Shown here piece after piece: positions 8,660 through 18,907 of a stretch of 60,192 bases of DNA. The stretch covers positions 1-60,192 of the forward strand of contig NZ_JACSYA010000035.1 of NCBI RefSeq assembly GCF_029870285.1, in the 5' to 3' direction. The DNA is from Delftia sp. PS-11. Lineage in GTDB: Bacteria > Pseudomonadota > Gammaproteobacteria > Burkholderiales > Burkholderiaceae_C. Positions within the stretch are counted from its first letter, which is position 1. Every line of letters starts with the position of its first letter. The translations under genes and the position numbers were made by a program. The notes below the pieces were generated by a model. That model was not told the origin of the DNA, did not search any database, and saw nothing but the letters and a program-made list of their open reading frames with translations.

Positions 8660-9700
8660 ATGAATTCCCCGAATCCACCACCAAATCCCGGCGCGTCGCC
8701 GCCCCATGCTCCGGGTTCCGACCTGTGGGCCCGGGCCGCATCCCCAGCGCCTGCGCCTGCAGCTTCCGCTGCTGGCGGCTGGGAGCGCGATGTTCTGGAG
8801 AAGCTGGTCTTTGCCACGATTGACGAGCAGCGCGCCGCGCGGCGCTGGCGCATCTTCAGCCGCCTGCTGTGGGCGGCCCTGACACTGGTTGTGCTCTGGA
8901 TCCTGTTTTACAAGGATACGACTGCGACCACCAGCTCTTCCCCGCACACGGCCGTGGTCGAGGTCAAGGGGGAAATCGCATCGGGTGCCGATGCCAGCGC
9001 GGAGTTCATCGTCGCCGCAATGCGCAGCGCTTTCGAAGACTCGGGCTCGCGGGCCGTGGTGCTGCTGATCAATTCGCCGGGCGGCAGTCCCGTGCAGGCC
9101 GGCATCATCAATGACGAGATCATCCGCCTCAAGGGCAAGTACGACAAGCCGCTGTACGCCGTGGTCGAGGAGACCTGTGCATCGGCTGCCTACTATATTG
9201 CTGCGGCGGCCGATGAAATCTTCGTGGACAAGGCCAGCATCGTCGGCAGCATCGGCGTGCTCATGGATGGTTTTGGCTTCACCGGCACGATGGAGAAGCT
9301 GGGGGTGGAGCGCCGCCTGTTGACGGCCGGCGAAAACAAGGGTTTTCTCGATCCCTTCAGCCCCATGTCCGGTGCGCAGCGCGAACATGCGCAGCAGATG
9401 CTGTCGCAGATCCATGCGCAGTTCATTGGCGTGGTCAAGGCTGGCAGGGGAAACCGGCTGCGTGAAACGCCCGAGACATTCAGCGGCCTGTTCTGGACCG
9501 GCCAGCAGGCGGTGGAGATGGGGCTGGCCGACAAGCTTGGCAGCCTGGACTATGTGGCGCGCGAGGTGGTCAAAGCCGAGGATGTCGTGGATTACACGCG
9601 CCGCGACAATGTGGCCGAGCGTCTGGCCAAGCGTTTTGGCGCAGCCATGGGCGGCGGTGCCGTGCAGGCGCTGCGTTCCAGCCTGCCGTCTCTGCACTGA
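8660..9700 (+). CDS. sppA: S49-family signal peptide peptidase (SppA-like)
   Basis: This 346-aa membrane-anchored serine peptidase degrades leftover signal peptides and membrane fragments. A Pro/Ala-rich cytoplasmic N-terminus precedes a single membrane segment at about 67-84. The S49 domain has the oxyanion-type motif INSPGG (137-142), the likely catalytic Ser S175 in CASAAYYIA, and the likely general-base Lys K227 in AGENKGF. The size matches the short single-domain SppA or SohB-like form rather than the 618-aa E. coli SppA. The start codon follows the Rieske stop by one base, which implies translational coupling. A terminator at 9717-9751 ends the unit. Confidence 0.88.
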   Translation: MNSPNPPPNPGASPPHAPGSDLWARAASPAPAPAASAAGGWERDVLEKLVFATIDEQRAARRWRIFSRLLWAALTLVVLWILFYKDTTATTSSSPHTAVVEVKGEIASGADASAEFIVAAMRSAFEDSGSRAVVLLINSPGGSPVQAGIINDEIIRLKGKYDKPLYAVVEETCASAAYYIAAAADEIFVDKASIVGSIGVLMDGFGFTGTMEKLGVERRLLTAGENKGFLDPFSPMSGAQREHAQQMLSQIHAQFIGVVKAGRGNRLRETPETFSGLFWTGQQAVEMGLADKLGSLDYVAREVVKAEDVVDYTRRDNVAERLAKRFGAAMGGGAVQALRSSLPSLH

Positions 9701-9716
9701 AGCGGCCGTTGCAGTC

Positions 9717-9752
9717 AAAAGGCCCGCCTTCCGTCAGGATGCGGGCCTTTTT
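9717..9752. terminator. Bidirectional Rho-independent terminator
   Basis: The arms AAAAGGCCCGC and GCGGGCCTTTT close a stem with an inner TCC/GGA extension, flanked by A and T runs on both sides. It sits between the convergent sppA-like and methylase genes and can serve both. Confidence 0.85.
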
Positions 9753-9763
9753 CGCAGGCTGCT

Positions 9764-10555
9764 TCAGCGACCGATGGAGAAGACCACGGGTGTGCGGTTG
9801 TCCGGTGCCAGGCGGTTTTGCCGCCATTCGCGTACCAGCCGGCTTTCTATGCGGGCGCTTTCCAGCGTCAGGCCGCTGGCCAGGGCCAGCCGCGTGTGCG
9901 GCTGCAGTGTCTGCAGCAGCGCCTGCCACAGCGCCGCGTTGCGGTACGGTGTTTCGATGAACTGCTGGGTCTGTCCTTGCCGCAGCGCCAGCGCCTCCAG
10001 CTCCTTGATGCGCTGGGTGCGCTCGCCCGCATCCTGTGGCAGGTAGCCGACAAAGGCATAGTTCTGGCCGCTCAGGCCGCTGGCAGCCAGTGCCAGCAGC
10101 AGCGAAACCGGGCCTGTCAGGGGGGTGACGCGCAAGCCCAGGTCATGCGCTGCGCGCACGATGGAGCTGCCCGGGTCGGCCACGGCGGGCATGCCTGCCT
10201 CGCTGACCAGTCCCATGTCATGGCCTGCCAGCAAAGGCGCCAGCAGCGGCCTGGCATCGAAGACCGCGCTGCCCTTGTCGCCATGGTCGCCCTTTTTGTG
10301 GGCTTCACGGGGCAGTTCCGTGATGTGCTGGGCCTGCAGTGGCTGTGCCAGCGGGTGCAGTGCATCGATGCGCTTGAGATAGGCGCGCGTGCTCTTGGCG
10401 TTTTCGCAGATCCAGTGGGTCAGGCGTGCAGCGGTGCGCAGCGTGCCATCGGGCAGGACCTCGGTCAATGCCGTCTGTGCGTCGCAGCCGAAATCCAGTG
10501 GGGCAGGGACGAGATAAAGCGTGCCGCGTGCGGCTTGGGGGGGTGTCTGGCTCAT
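9764..10555 (-). CDS. Tetrapyrrole-methylase-fold SAM methyltransferase (RsmI-related paralogue)
   Basis: The 263-aa protein belongs to the COG0313/RsmI-related group: N-terminal TLYLVPAPL, then VSEAGMPAVADPG in the SAM-binding region, then PLTGPVSLLLALAASGL. It differs from RsmI in key places. The EDTR-type motif is replaced by CENAKSTRAYLK, and PLDFG replaces the PIGNL motif. I therefore do not call it RsmI (16S rRNA C1402 2'-O-methyltransferase). Its ATG overlaps the stop of the upstream Maf gene as ATGA, so the two are translationally coupled. The substrate is unknown. Confidence 0.8.
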   Translation of the reverse strand: MSQTPPQAARGTLYLVPAPLDFGCDAQTALTEVLPDGTLRTAARLTHWICENAKSTRAYLKRIDALHPLAQPLQAQHITELPREAHKKGDHGDKGSAVFDARPLLAPLLAGHDMGLVSEAGMPAVADPGSSIVRAAHDLGLRVTPLTGPVSLLLALAASGLSGQNYAFVGYLPQDAGERTQRIKELEALALRQGQTQQFIETPYRNAALWQALLQTLQPHTRLALASGLTLESARIESRLVREWRQNRLAPDNRTPVVFSIGR

Positions 10556-11172
10556 GGCACAACGGCTCCGGCAGCGCGCAGCAACTGGCTGGTGCGGATC
10601 AGCGGCAGGCCGATCAGCGCGGTGGGGTCGTCGCTGATGATGGCGTCCAGCAGCGTGATGCCCAGGCCCTCGCTTTTGGCGCTGCCTGCGCAGTCGTAAG
10701 GCTGCTCTGCGCGCAGATAGCGCTCGATCTCGGCATCATCGAGATCACGAAAGCGCACCTGCACCGTCGCCACGCGGGTTTCGGCAAAGCCGGTGGCGTG
10801 GCAGACCACGCTGACTGCGGTGTGGAACTCCATGTGGCGCCCCCGCATCATGCGCAGCTGCTCGGTGGCGCGCTCATGGTTTCCGGGCTTGGACAGCGGC
10901 TGTCCATCCAGTTCGGGCACCTGGTCCGAGCCGATGACAATGGCCTCGGGGTGCTGGGCTGCCACGGCATCAGCCTTGGCACGCGCCAGGCGCAGCGACA
11001 GGGCGAGCGGTGTTTCGCCGGGCGCAGGGGTTTCGTCCACCTCGGGCGAGACAGTGTCGAAAGGCAATTGCAGGCGGTTGAGCAATTCGCGCCGGTAGCG
11101 CGATGTCGAACCCAGAATCAGGGGGCGTCCCAGGCCTGGGGCCTGGGACGGTGCGGTGCGTGAGTCTTGCAT
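10552..11172 (-). CDS. Maf-family nucleotide pyrophosphatase (YceF-like)
   Basis: Maf proteins hydrolyse non-canonical or modified nucleoside triphosphates. The 206-aa product shows the family signature LILGSTSRYRRELL, the ExDET motif VDETP, and the SDQVPELDGQPLSKP block. These features resemble the YceF (m7GTP pyrophosphatase) subfamily more than YhdE. It is divergent from yceD by only about 25 bp, and yceD-rpmF-plsX commonly adjoins yceF in proteobacteria, which supports the subfamily call. The start could be a few codons downstream of the ATG used here. Confidence 0.88.
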   Translation of the reverse strand: MQDSRTAPSQAPGLGRPLILGSTSRYRRELLNRLQLPFDTVSPEVDETPAPGETPLALSLRLARAKADAVAAQHPEAIVIGSDQVPELDGQPLSKPGNHERATEQLRMMRGRHMEFHTAVSVVCHATGFAETRVATVQVRFRDLDDAEIERYLRAEQPYDCAGSAKSEGLGITLLDAIISDDPTALIGLPLIRTSQLLRAAGAVVP

Positions 11173-11197
11173 GCCCGGATTCTCTTACACTGCCTGC

Positions 11198-11743
11198 ATG
11201 AGCAAGGAATTTTCTGAGGCCCGCCTTGATGTGCGGGCTTTTGCGCAGGCCGAAGGGCAATTGCAGGGGCAGGCGCCGCTGTCCGCGTTTTCGCGCCTCG
11301 CGCAGGATGCTGCCGGGCAAGATGGCGAAGTGCGCTGGCAGGCCGATGGGGAGCTGGTTGCCCAGGCGGGCGGCAGCGGCCATGTCTGGCTTCATCTGCA
11401 GGCCGAGGCCGTCGTGCCCATGACCTGCCAGCGCTGCCTGACGACGGCGCGCATTCCCCTGGAGGTGCACAGGTCTTTCCGCTTCGTGGCCGACGAGGCC
11501 ACGGCCGAGATGGAAGACGATGATAGCGAAGAGGATGTACTGGCGTTGAGCCGCGAGTTTGATCTGCTGCAGCTGATCGAGGATGAGCTGCTGATGGAGC
11601 TGCCTGTGGTGCCCCGCCATGAAGCATGTCCCGAGCCCGTGAACATGCAGTCCAGCGATGCCGACTTCGTGCAGGCCGGGCAGGAGAAGGTCAACCCCTT
11701 TGCCGTGCTGCGCGGGCTCGACGTGGGCAAAAAAGCCGACTGA
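11198..11743 (+). CDS. yceD: YceD family protein (DUF177), 23S rRNA accumulation factor
   Basis: This 181-aa acidic protein has the DUF177 core with a CQRCL pair and a second acidic half (EMEDDDSEEDVLALS). YceD is needed for 23S rRNA accumulation in plants and bacteria, and its gene classically precedes rpmF, as here (135 bp gap). The frame extends to 11156, but the ATG at 11198 (MSKEFSEARLDV) matches the family start. A -10-like TACACT at 11186-11191 lies only six bases upstream of the ATG, so the transcript may be leaderless or nearly so. Confidence 0.88.
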   Translation: MSKEFSEARLDVRAFAQAEGQLQGQAPLSAFSRLAQDAAGQDGEVRWQADGELVAQAGGSGHVWLHLQAEAVVPMTCQRCLTTARIPLEVHRSFRFVADEATAEMEDDDSEEDVLALSREFDLLQLIEDELLMELPVVPRHEACPEPVNMQSSDADFVQAGQEKVNPFAVLRGLDVGKKAD

Positions 11744-11788
11744 AGCGGCGGCCTGAAAAATGACAGGAGCCGGGAAAAGCGATTGCGC

Positions 11789-11794
11789 TATAAT
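11789..11794 (+). promoter_or_regulatory. Candidate -10 element for rpmF
   Basis: A perfect TATAAT hexamer lies about 85 bp upstream of rpmF, in the yceD-rpmF gap. No convincing -35 box is found at 16-18 bp, so the promoter is tentative. Confidence 0.4.
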
Positions 11795-11878
11795 CGGCGG
11801 CTTCGCGCGAAACCCCCTCGTGTCTTTAATGGGCTGATCGCGTTTTTACCAACCCTTTCAAGATACACAGGAGCCATC

Positions 11879-12061
11879 ATGGCTGTTCAGCAGAACAAGA
11901 AGTCCCCCTCCAAGCGCGGTATGCACCGTTCGCACAATGCACTGAATGTGCCCGGCATCGCCGTGGAACCCACCACCGGTGAAACCCACCTGCGCCACCA
12001 CATCAGCCCCAATGGCGTGTACCGTGGCCGCCAGGTGCTGAAGAACAAGTCCGAAGCCTGA
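11879..12061 (+). CDS. rpmF: 50S ribosomal protein L32
   Basis: L32 is a small protein of the large ribosomal subunit. The 60-aa basic product begins [20 protein letters not shown], the canonical bacterial L32 start. It lacks the Cys4 zinc motif, as in most proteobacterial L32. AGGAG at 11869-11873 lies just upstream of the ATG. It sits between yceD and plsX as in E. coli, and a terminator follows at 12081-12118. Confidence 0.97.
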
Positions 12062-12080
12062 TCTCCGGCGCTTCCCGCAG

Positions 12081-12121
12081 AGCCCGCGGCTACAGTTACA
12101 GTAGCGCGGGCTTTTGTCTTT
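12081..12121 (+). terminator. Rho-independent terminator between rpmF and plsX
   Basis: AGCCCGCG (12081-12088) pairs with CGCGGGCT (12105-12112), extended inward by CTAC/GTAG after a bulged G, and is followed by TTTTGTCTTT. It probably reduces read-through from yceD-rpmF into the fatty-acid cluster. Confidence 0.8.
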
Positions 12122-12176
12122 CTGAATGCTGCTTATTTCTTGTCAAGCCGCGCAGCAGGCTTGCCGCTAGTCGCTC

Positions 12177-13217
12177 ATGATCACTTTGGCTGTTGACTGC
12201 ATGGGGGGGGATCACGGCCCCCGTGTCACGCTTGCGGCATGCCGCAAGTTCCTCGATTCCCACGCGGATGCCCGTTTGCTGCTGGTGGGAAAGCCCGAGG
12301 AGCTTGCTGGCCTGGTTCACGAGCGCGTCAGCGTGGTGGCTGCCACCGAGGTGGTGGGCATGGACGATCCTGTCGAAGTGGCCCTGCGCAAGAAGAAGGA
12401 CTCTTCCATGCGCGTTGCCATTCAGCAGGTCAAGGACGGCGCCGCCGCCGCAGCTGTTTCCGCAGGCAATACCGGCGCGCTGATGGCAATTTCCCGCTAT
12501 TTGCTCAAGACCCTGGATGGCATCGACCGTCCAGCCATTGCGTCGCAGCTGCCCAACGCCAAGGGCGAAGCCACCACGGTGCTGGACCTGGGCGCCAATG
12601 TGGACTGTTCTGCGGAGCATTTGCTGCAGTTTGCTGTCATGGGCTCGGCCCTGGTGTCTGCACTCAATAATGAGGAGGCGCCCAGCGTGGGTCTGCTCAA
12701 TATCGGTGAAGAGATGATCAAGGGCAGCGAGGTCATCAAGCGCGCAGGCGAGCTGCTGCGCGCAGCCGGCAAGGCTGGCTCTCTGAATTTCTGCGGCAAC
12801 GTGGAAGGCAATGACATCTTCAAGGGCCCGGTCGATGTCGTGGTCTGTGACGGCTTTGTCGGCAATGTGGCTCTCAAGTCCTCCGAGGGTGTGGCCTCGA
12901 TGATCACCGGTGGGCTCAAGCAGGAGTTCAAACGCAGCATCTTCACCAAAATCGCGGCTATCGTTGCTTATCCGGTGTTATCTGCGCTCATGAAGCGCAT
13001 GGATCACCGGCGTTACAACGGCGCGGCGCTGCTGGGGCTGCGCGGGCTGGTGTTCAAAAGCCATGGATCGGCCGATGCCATGGCTTTCGAGCATGCGCTG
13101 AACCGCGCGTATGATGCGGCCCGCAACAACCTGCTTGACCGTGTCCGGACCCGTATTGCTGCCGCCCAGCCCCTGCTGCTGGCTGCGCAGGCGGAGACTG
13201 GAACGTCGGCGCCCTGA
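12177..13217 (+). CDS. plsX: Phosphate acyltransferase PlsX
   Basis: PlsX makes acyl-phosphate from acyl-ACP, linking fatty-acid synthesis to phospholipid formation at the membrane. The 346-aa product has the family start [12 protein letters not shown], the [18 protein letters not shown] block and [13 protein letters not shown]. Eight consecutive G at 12203-12210 encode the conserved MGGD motif, so the run reflects protein conservation. fabH starts five bases after its stop, consistent with a plsX-fabH-fabD-fabG operon. Confidence 0.96.
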   Translation: MITLAVDCMGGDHGPRVTLAACRKFLDSHADARLLLVGKPEELAGLVHERVSVVAATEVVGMDDPVEVALRKKKDSSMRVAIQQVKDGAAAAAVSAGNTGALMAISRYLLKTLDGIDRPAIASQLPNAKGEATTVLDLGANVDCSAEHLLQFAVMGSALVSALNNEEAPSVGLLNIGEEMIKGSEVIKRAGELLRAAGKAGSLNFCGNVEGNDIFKGPVDVVVCDGFVGNVALKSSEGVASMITGGLKQEFKRSIFTKIAAIVAYPVLSALMKRMDHRRYNGAALLGLRGLVFKSHGSADAMAFEHALNRAYDAARNNLLDRVRTRIAAAQPLLLAAQAETGTSAP

Positions 13218-13222
13218 TACCA

Positions 13223-14200
13223 ATGAGACGCTACGCACGCATCACCGGCACGGGCAGCTACCTGCCGCCCCGCCGACTCACCAACCACGACCTGGCCGCC
13301 GAGCTGGCGCAGCGCGGCATTGAAACCTCGGACGAGTGGATCGTCGAGCGCACCGGCATCCGGGCGCGCCACTTTGCCGCCCCCGAGGCTGCCAGCAGCG
13401 ATCTGGCGCTCGAAGCTGCACGCAATGCGCTGGAGGCCGCAGGCCGCCAGCCGCAGGACATCGATCTGATCATCGTGGCGACTTCGACGCCCGACATGGT
13501 CTTTCCCTCGACCGCCTGCATTCTCCAGAACAAGCTCGGCGCCAATGGCTGCGCGGCATTCGATGTGCAGGCTGTCTGCAGCGGCTTCGTCTACGCGCTG
13601 ACGGTGGCCGATGCCATGATCCAGTCGGGAGCTGCCAGCCGCGCGCTGGTGGTCGGTGCCGAGGTGTTCAGCCGCATTCTCGATTTCAATGACCGCACCA
13701 CCTGCGTGCTCTTTGGCGATGGCGCTGGTGCCGTGGTGCTTGAGGCCAGCGAAGAGCCGGGCATTCTGGCTTCGGACCTGCACGCCGACGGCAAGCACGT
13801 CGGCATCCTGTGCGTGCCTGGCAATGTCTATGGCGGCCAGGTGCTGGGCGACCCCCTGCTCAAGATGGATGGCCAGGCGGTGTTCAAGCTCGCCGTGGGC
13901 GTGCTCGAAAAAGCTGCGCGCGCCACGCTGGACAAGGCAGGTCTTGCAGACTCGGACATCGACTGGCTGATTCCGCACCAGGCCAATATCCGCATCATGC
14001 AGAGCACTGCGCGCAAGCTCGGGCTGTCCATGGACAAGGTGGTGGTCACGGTGGATCAGCATGGCAATACCTCGGCGGCATCGATTCCGCTGGCCCTGGA
14101 CCATGGGGTGCGCAGCGGCCAGGTCAGGCCCGGGCAGACCGTGCTGCTCGAAGGCGTGGGCGGCGGCTTCACCTGGGGTGCCGTGCTGCTGAAGATGTAA
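13223..14200 (+). CDS. fabH: 3-oxoacyl-ACP synthase III FabH
   Basis: FabH starts type II fatty-acid synthesis by condensing acetyl-CoA with malonyl-ACP. The 325-aa protein has the full catalytic triad: C119 (AVCSGF), H252 (IPHQANIRI) and N282 (HGNTSAAS). The C-terminal GGGFTWGA motif is present. Spacing to plsX is five bases. It is the expected length and intact. Confidence 0.97.
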   Translation: MRRYARITGTGSYLPPRRLTNHDLAAELAQRGIETSDEWIVERTGIRARHFAAPEAASSDLALEAARNALEAAGRQPQDIDLIIVATSTPDMVFPSTACILQNKLGANGCAAFDVQAVCSGFVYALTVADAMIQSGAASRALVVGAEVFSRILDFNDRTTCVLFGDGAGAVVLEASEEPGILASDLHADGKHVGILCVPGNVYGGQVLGDPLLKMDGQAVFKLAVGVLEKAARATLDKAGLADSDIDWLIPHQANIRIMQSTARKLGLSMDKVVVTVDQHGNTSAASIPLALDHGVRSGQVRPGQTVLLEGVGGGFTWGAVLLKM

Positions 14201-14248
14201 GCCGGGCATGGCGCTGGTGTCACACGACAATTCTTGATTTTGAAGAAC

Positions 14249-15193
14249 ATGAAGAAGTTCGCATTTGTCTTTCCGGGCCAGGGCTCGCAGTCCGTGGGCA
14301 TGCTCGATGGCTGGGGTGATCACCCCATCGTGGCCCAGACGCTGGCCGAGGCCTCGGAAGCCCTGGGCGAGAACATCGGCCAGCTGATCCAGCAGGGCCC
14401 CAAGGAGGCTTTGGCGCTGACCACCAACACCCAGCCCGTGATGCTGGTGGCTGGCGTGGCTGCCTGGCGTGTCTGGCAGGCTGAGGCAGGGGTGCTGCCC
14501 GATGCCGTGGCTGGCCACTCGCTGGGCGAGTACTCTGCGCTGGTCGCTTCGGGCGTACTGACCCTGGCGCAGGCAGCGCCGCTGGTGCGCCTTCGCGCCG
14601 CTGCCATGCAGGAAGCCGTGCCCGTGGGTGCGGGTGCAATGGCCGCCATCCTGGGCCTGGATGCCGGCAAAGTCCGCGCAGGCTGTGCCGAGGTCACCGC
14701 CACACTGGGTGGGACGGAAGTCGTTGAGGCGGTGAATTTCAACGACCCCGCCCAGACCGTGATCGCCGGCAGCAAGGCGGCCGTCGAGAAAGCCTGCGAA
14801 GCCCTCAAGGCTGCGGGTGCCAAGCGCGCGCTGCCGCTGCCCGTTTCCGCGCCCTTCCATTCCAGCCTGATGAAGCCGGCTGCCGACAAGCTCAAAGCTG
14901 CGCTGGCCGAAACTGTGCTGGCTGCACCGCAGATTCCCGTGGTCAACAATATCGATGTGGCCGTGCAGCACGATGCCGATGCCATCCGCGATGCGCTGTA
15001 CCGCCAGGCCTTCGGCCCTGTGCGCTGGGTCGAGTGCGTGCAGGCCATCAAGGCCCGTGGCATCAGTCACCTCGTGGAATGCGGCCCCGGCAAGGTGCTG
15101 ATGGGCCTGACCAAGCGGATTGACGCCGACCTGACGGCTGCTGCCTTGTATGACACGGCTACGCTGGCCGACGTGAAAGAATGGCTCTCATGA
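14249..15193 (+). CDS. fabD: Malonyl-CoA:ACP transacylase FabD
   Basis: FabD loads malonate onto acyl carrier protein. The 314-aa product has GQGSQ at its N-terminus, the nucleophile S91 in GHSLGEYSAL and the catalytic H204 in APFHSSL. The ATG at 14249 (MKKFAFVFPGQG) is preferred over an in-frame TTG at 14234. Its stop overlaps the fabG start as ATGA at 15190-15193, so fabG translation is probably coupled to fabD. Confidence 0.97.
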   Translation: MKKFAFVFPGQGSQSVGMLDGWGDHPIVAQTLAEASEALGENIGQLIQQGPKEALALTTNTQPVMLVAGVAAWRVWQAEAGVLPDAVAGHSLGEYSALVASGVLTLAQAAPLVRLRAAAMQEAVPVGAGAMAAILGLDAGKVRAGCAEVTATLGGTEVVEAVNFNDPAQTVIAGSKAAVEKACEALKAAGAKRALPLPVSAPFHSSLMKPAADKLKAALAETVLAAPQIPVVNNIDVAVQHDADAIRDALYRQAFGPVRWVECVQAIKARGISHLVECGPGKVLMGLTKRIDADLTAAALYDTATLADVKEWLS

Positions 15194-15930
15194 CTGCAAA
15201 TCAGAATCATATCGCCCTGGTGACGGGCGCCTCCCGCGGCATCGGTGCCGCCATTGCCCAGGAGCTGGCAGCGCGCGGCTACCGTGTCATCGGCACGGCC
15301 ACCACCGACGCGGGTGCGGAAAAAATCAGCCAGGCACTGTCTTCATATGAAGGCTGCCGTGGTGTCAATCTCAATGTGACCGACGGTGACGCCGTCGATG
15401 CGCTGATCAACTCCATCGTCAAGACCGATGGCGGCCTGCATGTGCTGGTCAACAATGCCGGCATCACGCGCGATACCCTGGCTATGCGCATGAAGGACAG
15501 TGACTGGGATGCGGTGATTGACACCAATCTCAAGGCGGTTTTCCGGGTCAGCCGTGCGGCCATTCGCCCGATGATGAAGCAGCGTTTTGGCCGCATCATC
15601 AACATCACCAGCGTGGTCGGGGCATCTGGCAATGCGGGGCAGGCCAACTATGCGGCTGCCAAGGCAGGCGTGGCCGGCATGACCCGTGCGCTGGCCCGTG
15701 AGCTGGGCAGCCGTGGCATCACCGTCAACTGCGTGGCCCCTGGCTTCATTGCCACCGACATGACTGCCGAGCTGCCCGAAGAGCAGCAAAATGCCCTCAA
15801 AGCCCAGATTGCCATGGGTGACCTGGGTCAGCCCAGTGACATCGCACATGCCGTGGCCTACTTTGCGTCCCAAGGCGCAGGTTACGTCACTGGCCAGGAA
15901 CTGCACGTCAACGGCGGCATGTACATGTAA
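15190..15930 (+). CDS. fabG: 3-oxoacyl-ACP reductase FabG
   Basis: FabG is the NADPH-dependent ketoreductase of fatty-acid elongation. The 246-aa short-chain dehydrogenase has the cofactor motif TGASRGIG (12-19), NNAG (88-91), and the catalytic S141, Y154 and K158 (YAAAK). An in-frame ATG at 15181 would add three residues; the ATGA overlap with fabD favours 15190. Confidence 0.97.
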   Translation: MTANQNHIALVTGASRGIGAAIAQELAARGYRVIGTATTDAGAEKISQALSSYEGCRGVNLNVTDGDAVDALINSIVKTDGGLHVLVNNAGITRDTLAMRMKDSDWDAVIDTNLKAVFRVSRAAIRPMMKQRFGRIINITSVVGASGNAGQANYAAAKAGVAGMTRALARELGSRGITVNCVAPGFIATDMTAELPEEQQNALKAQIAMGDLGQPSDIAHAVAYFASQGAGYVTGQELHVNGGMYM

Positions 15931-16043
15931 GCTTGGCGGCTTGCGACGGCGCCCCTGCCAGAAGCCGCTTGCGCCTGCAATTTCCATGAGGCCGTTTCCT
16001 CGCGACGGCCGGCTGCGAAGGGCCTTTGGCCCGATGCGGCTAG

Positions 16044-16319
<276 letters not shown>

Positions 16320-16358
16320 TAGGGCCCTGTCCCGAGCGATCAGCAGAAGGTTTTACGC

Positions 16359-17603
<1,245 letters not shown>

Positions 17604-17628
17604 GCGCACTGGCCCGAAGGCGCAATCC

Positions 17629-17660
17629 ACCCGCTCCCGGCAACGGCAGCGGGTTTTTTG
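17629..17660 (+). terminator. Rho-independent terminator after fabF
   Basis: ACCCGCT (17629-17635) pairs with AGCGGGT (17648-17654) and runs into six T. It closes the fatty-acid operon. Confidence 0.82.
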
Positions 17661-17705
17661 TTGTTGCAGGTGCGCTCCGAGGCAAGAGTCAGCCTTTCAG
17701 GCACG

Positions 17706-18185
17706 ATGCAGCAGCCGTGTTTTGCGACACTGTGGCCCATGACGTTCCGCGCCCTGCCGCCTGCAGTCCGCCATCCGCTGTGCCGGCCTGTGGCCATGGG
17801 GGCGGCACTGTGCCTGCTGTGGCTCTTGGTTTGCGCCCTGCTGCTTGCCTGGGTCAGCGGGCCGCAGGCGGGCGGGTTGCGGCCCGCTGTGGCTTTGCTG
17901 GCGGCTGTGTCTGCCGCCCTGGGACTGTGGCGGGGATGGTGCCAGATGGGCCAGGGGATGCTGGCCTGGGACGGAGAGCAGTGGTGGCTGCATGGCGCCG
18001 GCGCGGCACAGCCTGTGCGCTTGCGCATCTGGGCTGATGGCGGGCGCTGGCTCTGGGCCCAGGCCCTGTGCCAGGGCCGCCGCCGGCAATGGCTGCTGCT
18101 GGCCGAGGGGCTGGCACCCGAGACCTGGGGTGAATTGCGCCGTGCGGTATATTTCCCGGCCAGACCTTCCGATCGGCCGCAGTGA
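17706..18185 (+). CDS. Small two-helix membrane protein between fabF and rpoE
   Basis: I do not recognise this 159-aa protein with certainty. It has two hydrophobic segments (around GAALCLLWLLVCALLLAWV and AVALLAAVSAALGLW) followed by a Trp-rich soluble C-terminal half (GEQWWLHG, GGRWLWAQ). That layout resembles the YgfX/CptA family (two membrane helices plus a small cytoplasmic domain), which I suggest only as a possibility. The start is uncertain: ATG at 17706 or 17739, with the latter giving 148 aa. It is separated from rpoE by 37 bp and may be co-transcribed with it. Confidence 0.6.
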   Translation: MQQPCFATLWPMTFRALPPAVRHPLCRPVAMGAALCLLWLLVCALLLAWVSGPQAGGLRPAVALLAAVSAALGLWRGWCQMGQGMLAWDGEQWWLHGAGAAQPVRLRIWADGGRWLWAQALCQGRRRQWLLLAEGLAPETWGELRRAVYFPARPSDRPQ

Positions 18186-18222
18186 CTGCGCCAGGGCGCC
18201 GGGGCCCGATTTTCCCGATTTC

Positions 18223-18852
18223 ATGACGCCTCCCGAATTCCCGCCATCTTCTGCAGACAGCGATCTGGTCCTGGTCGAACGCTCCAACGCGGGGGACATG
18301 CGGGCTTTCGAGTTGCTGGTCATCAAGTACCAGCGCCGCATAGAGCGGCTTGTCGGGCGCATGGTGCGCGATGTCGATCTGGTCCAGGACATTACGCAGG
18401 AGACGTTCATCCGAGCCTATCGCGCCCTGCACCAGTTCCGGGGGGATGCGCAGTTCTATACCTGGCTGTACCGCATCGCGGTCAATACAGCCAAGAAGGC
18501 GCTGCTGGACATGAAGCGCTCGCCTCTGATCACAGAGAGCGCATTGCACAACGGCGACGATGATGATGAAACTTCTCGGCTCCACCAGGAACTAACCACA
18601 GACGAAACACCCGAAACGGTACTGGCTGCCCAGGAAATTGCCGAAGCGGTCAATGCCGCCATGGAGGCTTTGCCCGAGGATCTGCGCCAGGCGGTGACGC
18701 TGCGCGAGATCGAGGGCCTGAGCTACGAGGAAATCGCAAGCGCCATGGGCTGCCCGATCGGCACGGTGCGCTCGCGCATCTTCCGCGCCCGCGAGGCGAT
18801 TTCCGCAAGGGTCAAGCCCCTGCTGGAGCGCCAGTCAGGCAAGCGCTGGTAG
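18223..18852 (+). CDS. rpoE: RNA polymerase sigma-E factor
   Basis: RpoE directs the envelope-stress regulon. The 209-aa ECF sigma factor has region 2 (AFELLVIKYQRRIERLVGRM, DITQETFIRAYRAL, WLYRIAVNTAKKAL) and region 4 (LPEDLRQAVTLREIEGLSYEEIA, GTVRSRIFRAREA). The DNAYRA-type segment is replaced by a long acidic linker containing DDDDET. It is followed by its anti-sigma gene and a periplasmic DegP-type protease, the standard sigma-E module. Confidence 0.95.
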   Translation: MTPPEFPPSSADSDLVLVERSNAGDMRAFELLVIKYQRRIERLVGRMVRDVDLVQDITQETFIRAYRALHQFRGDAQFYTWLYRIAVNTAKKALLDMKRSPLITESALHNGDDDDETSRLHQELTTDETPETVLAAQEIAEAVNAAMEALPEDLRQAVTLREIEGLSYEEIASAMGCPIGTVRSRIFRAREAISARVKPLLERQSGKRW

Positions 18853-18907
18853 CGGGCATGGGGGCGTTTCGGCAACAGGGTTTCAGAGCACATGAGCAGG
18901 TGATGGC

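Noticed and set aside
12203..12210. Run of eight G in plsX as a possible phase-variation tract
   Set aside because: It encodes the conserved MGGD motif of an essential enzyme, so the run is explained by protein constraint.
13013..15070. A 685-codon minus-strand frame opposite plsX, fabH and fabD
   Set aside because: It is an antisense shadow of three intact fatty-acid genes.
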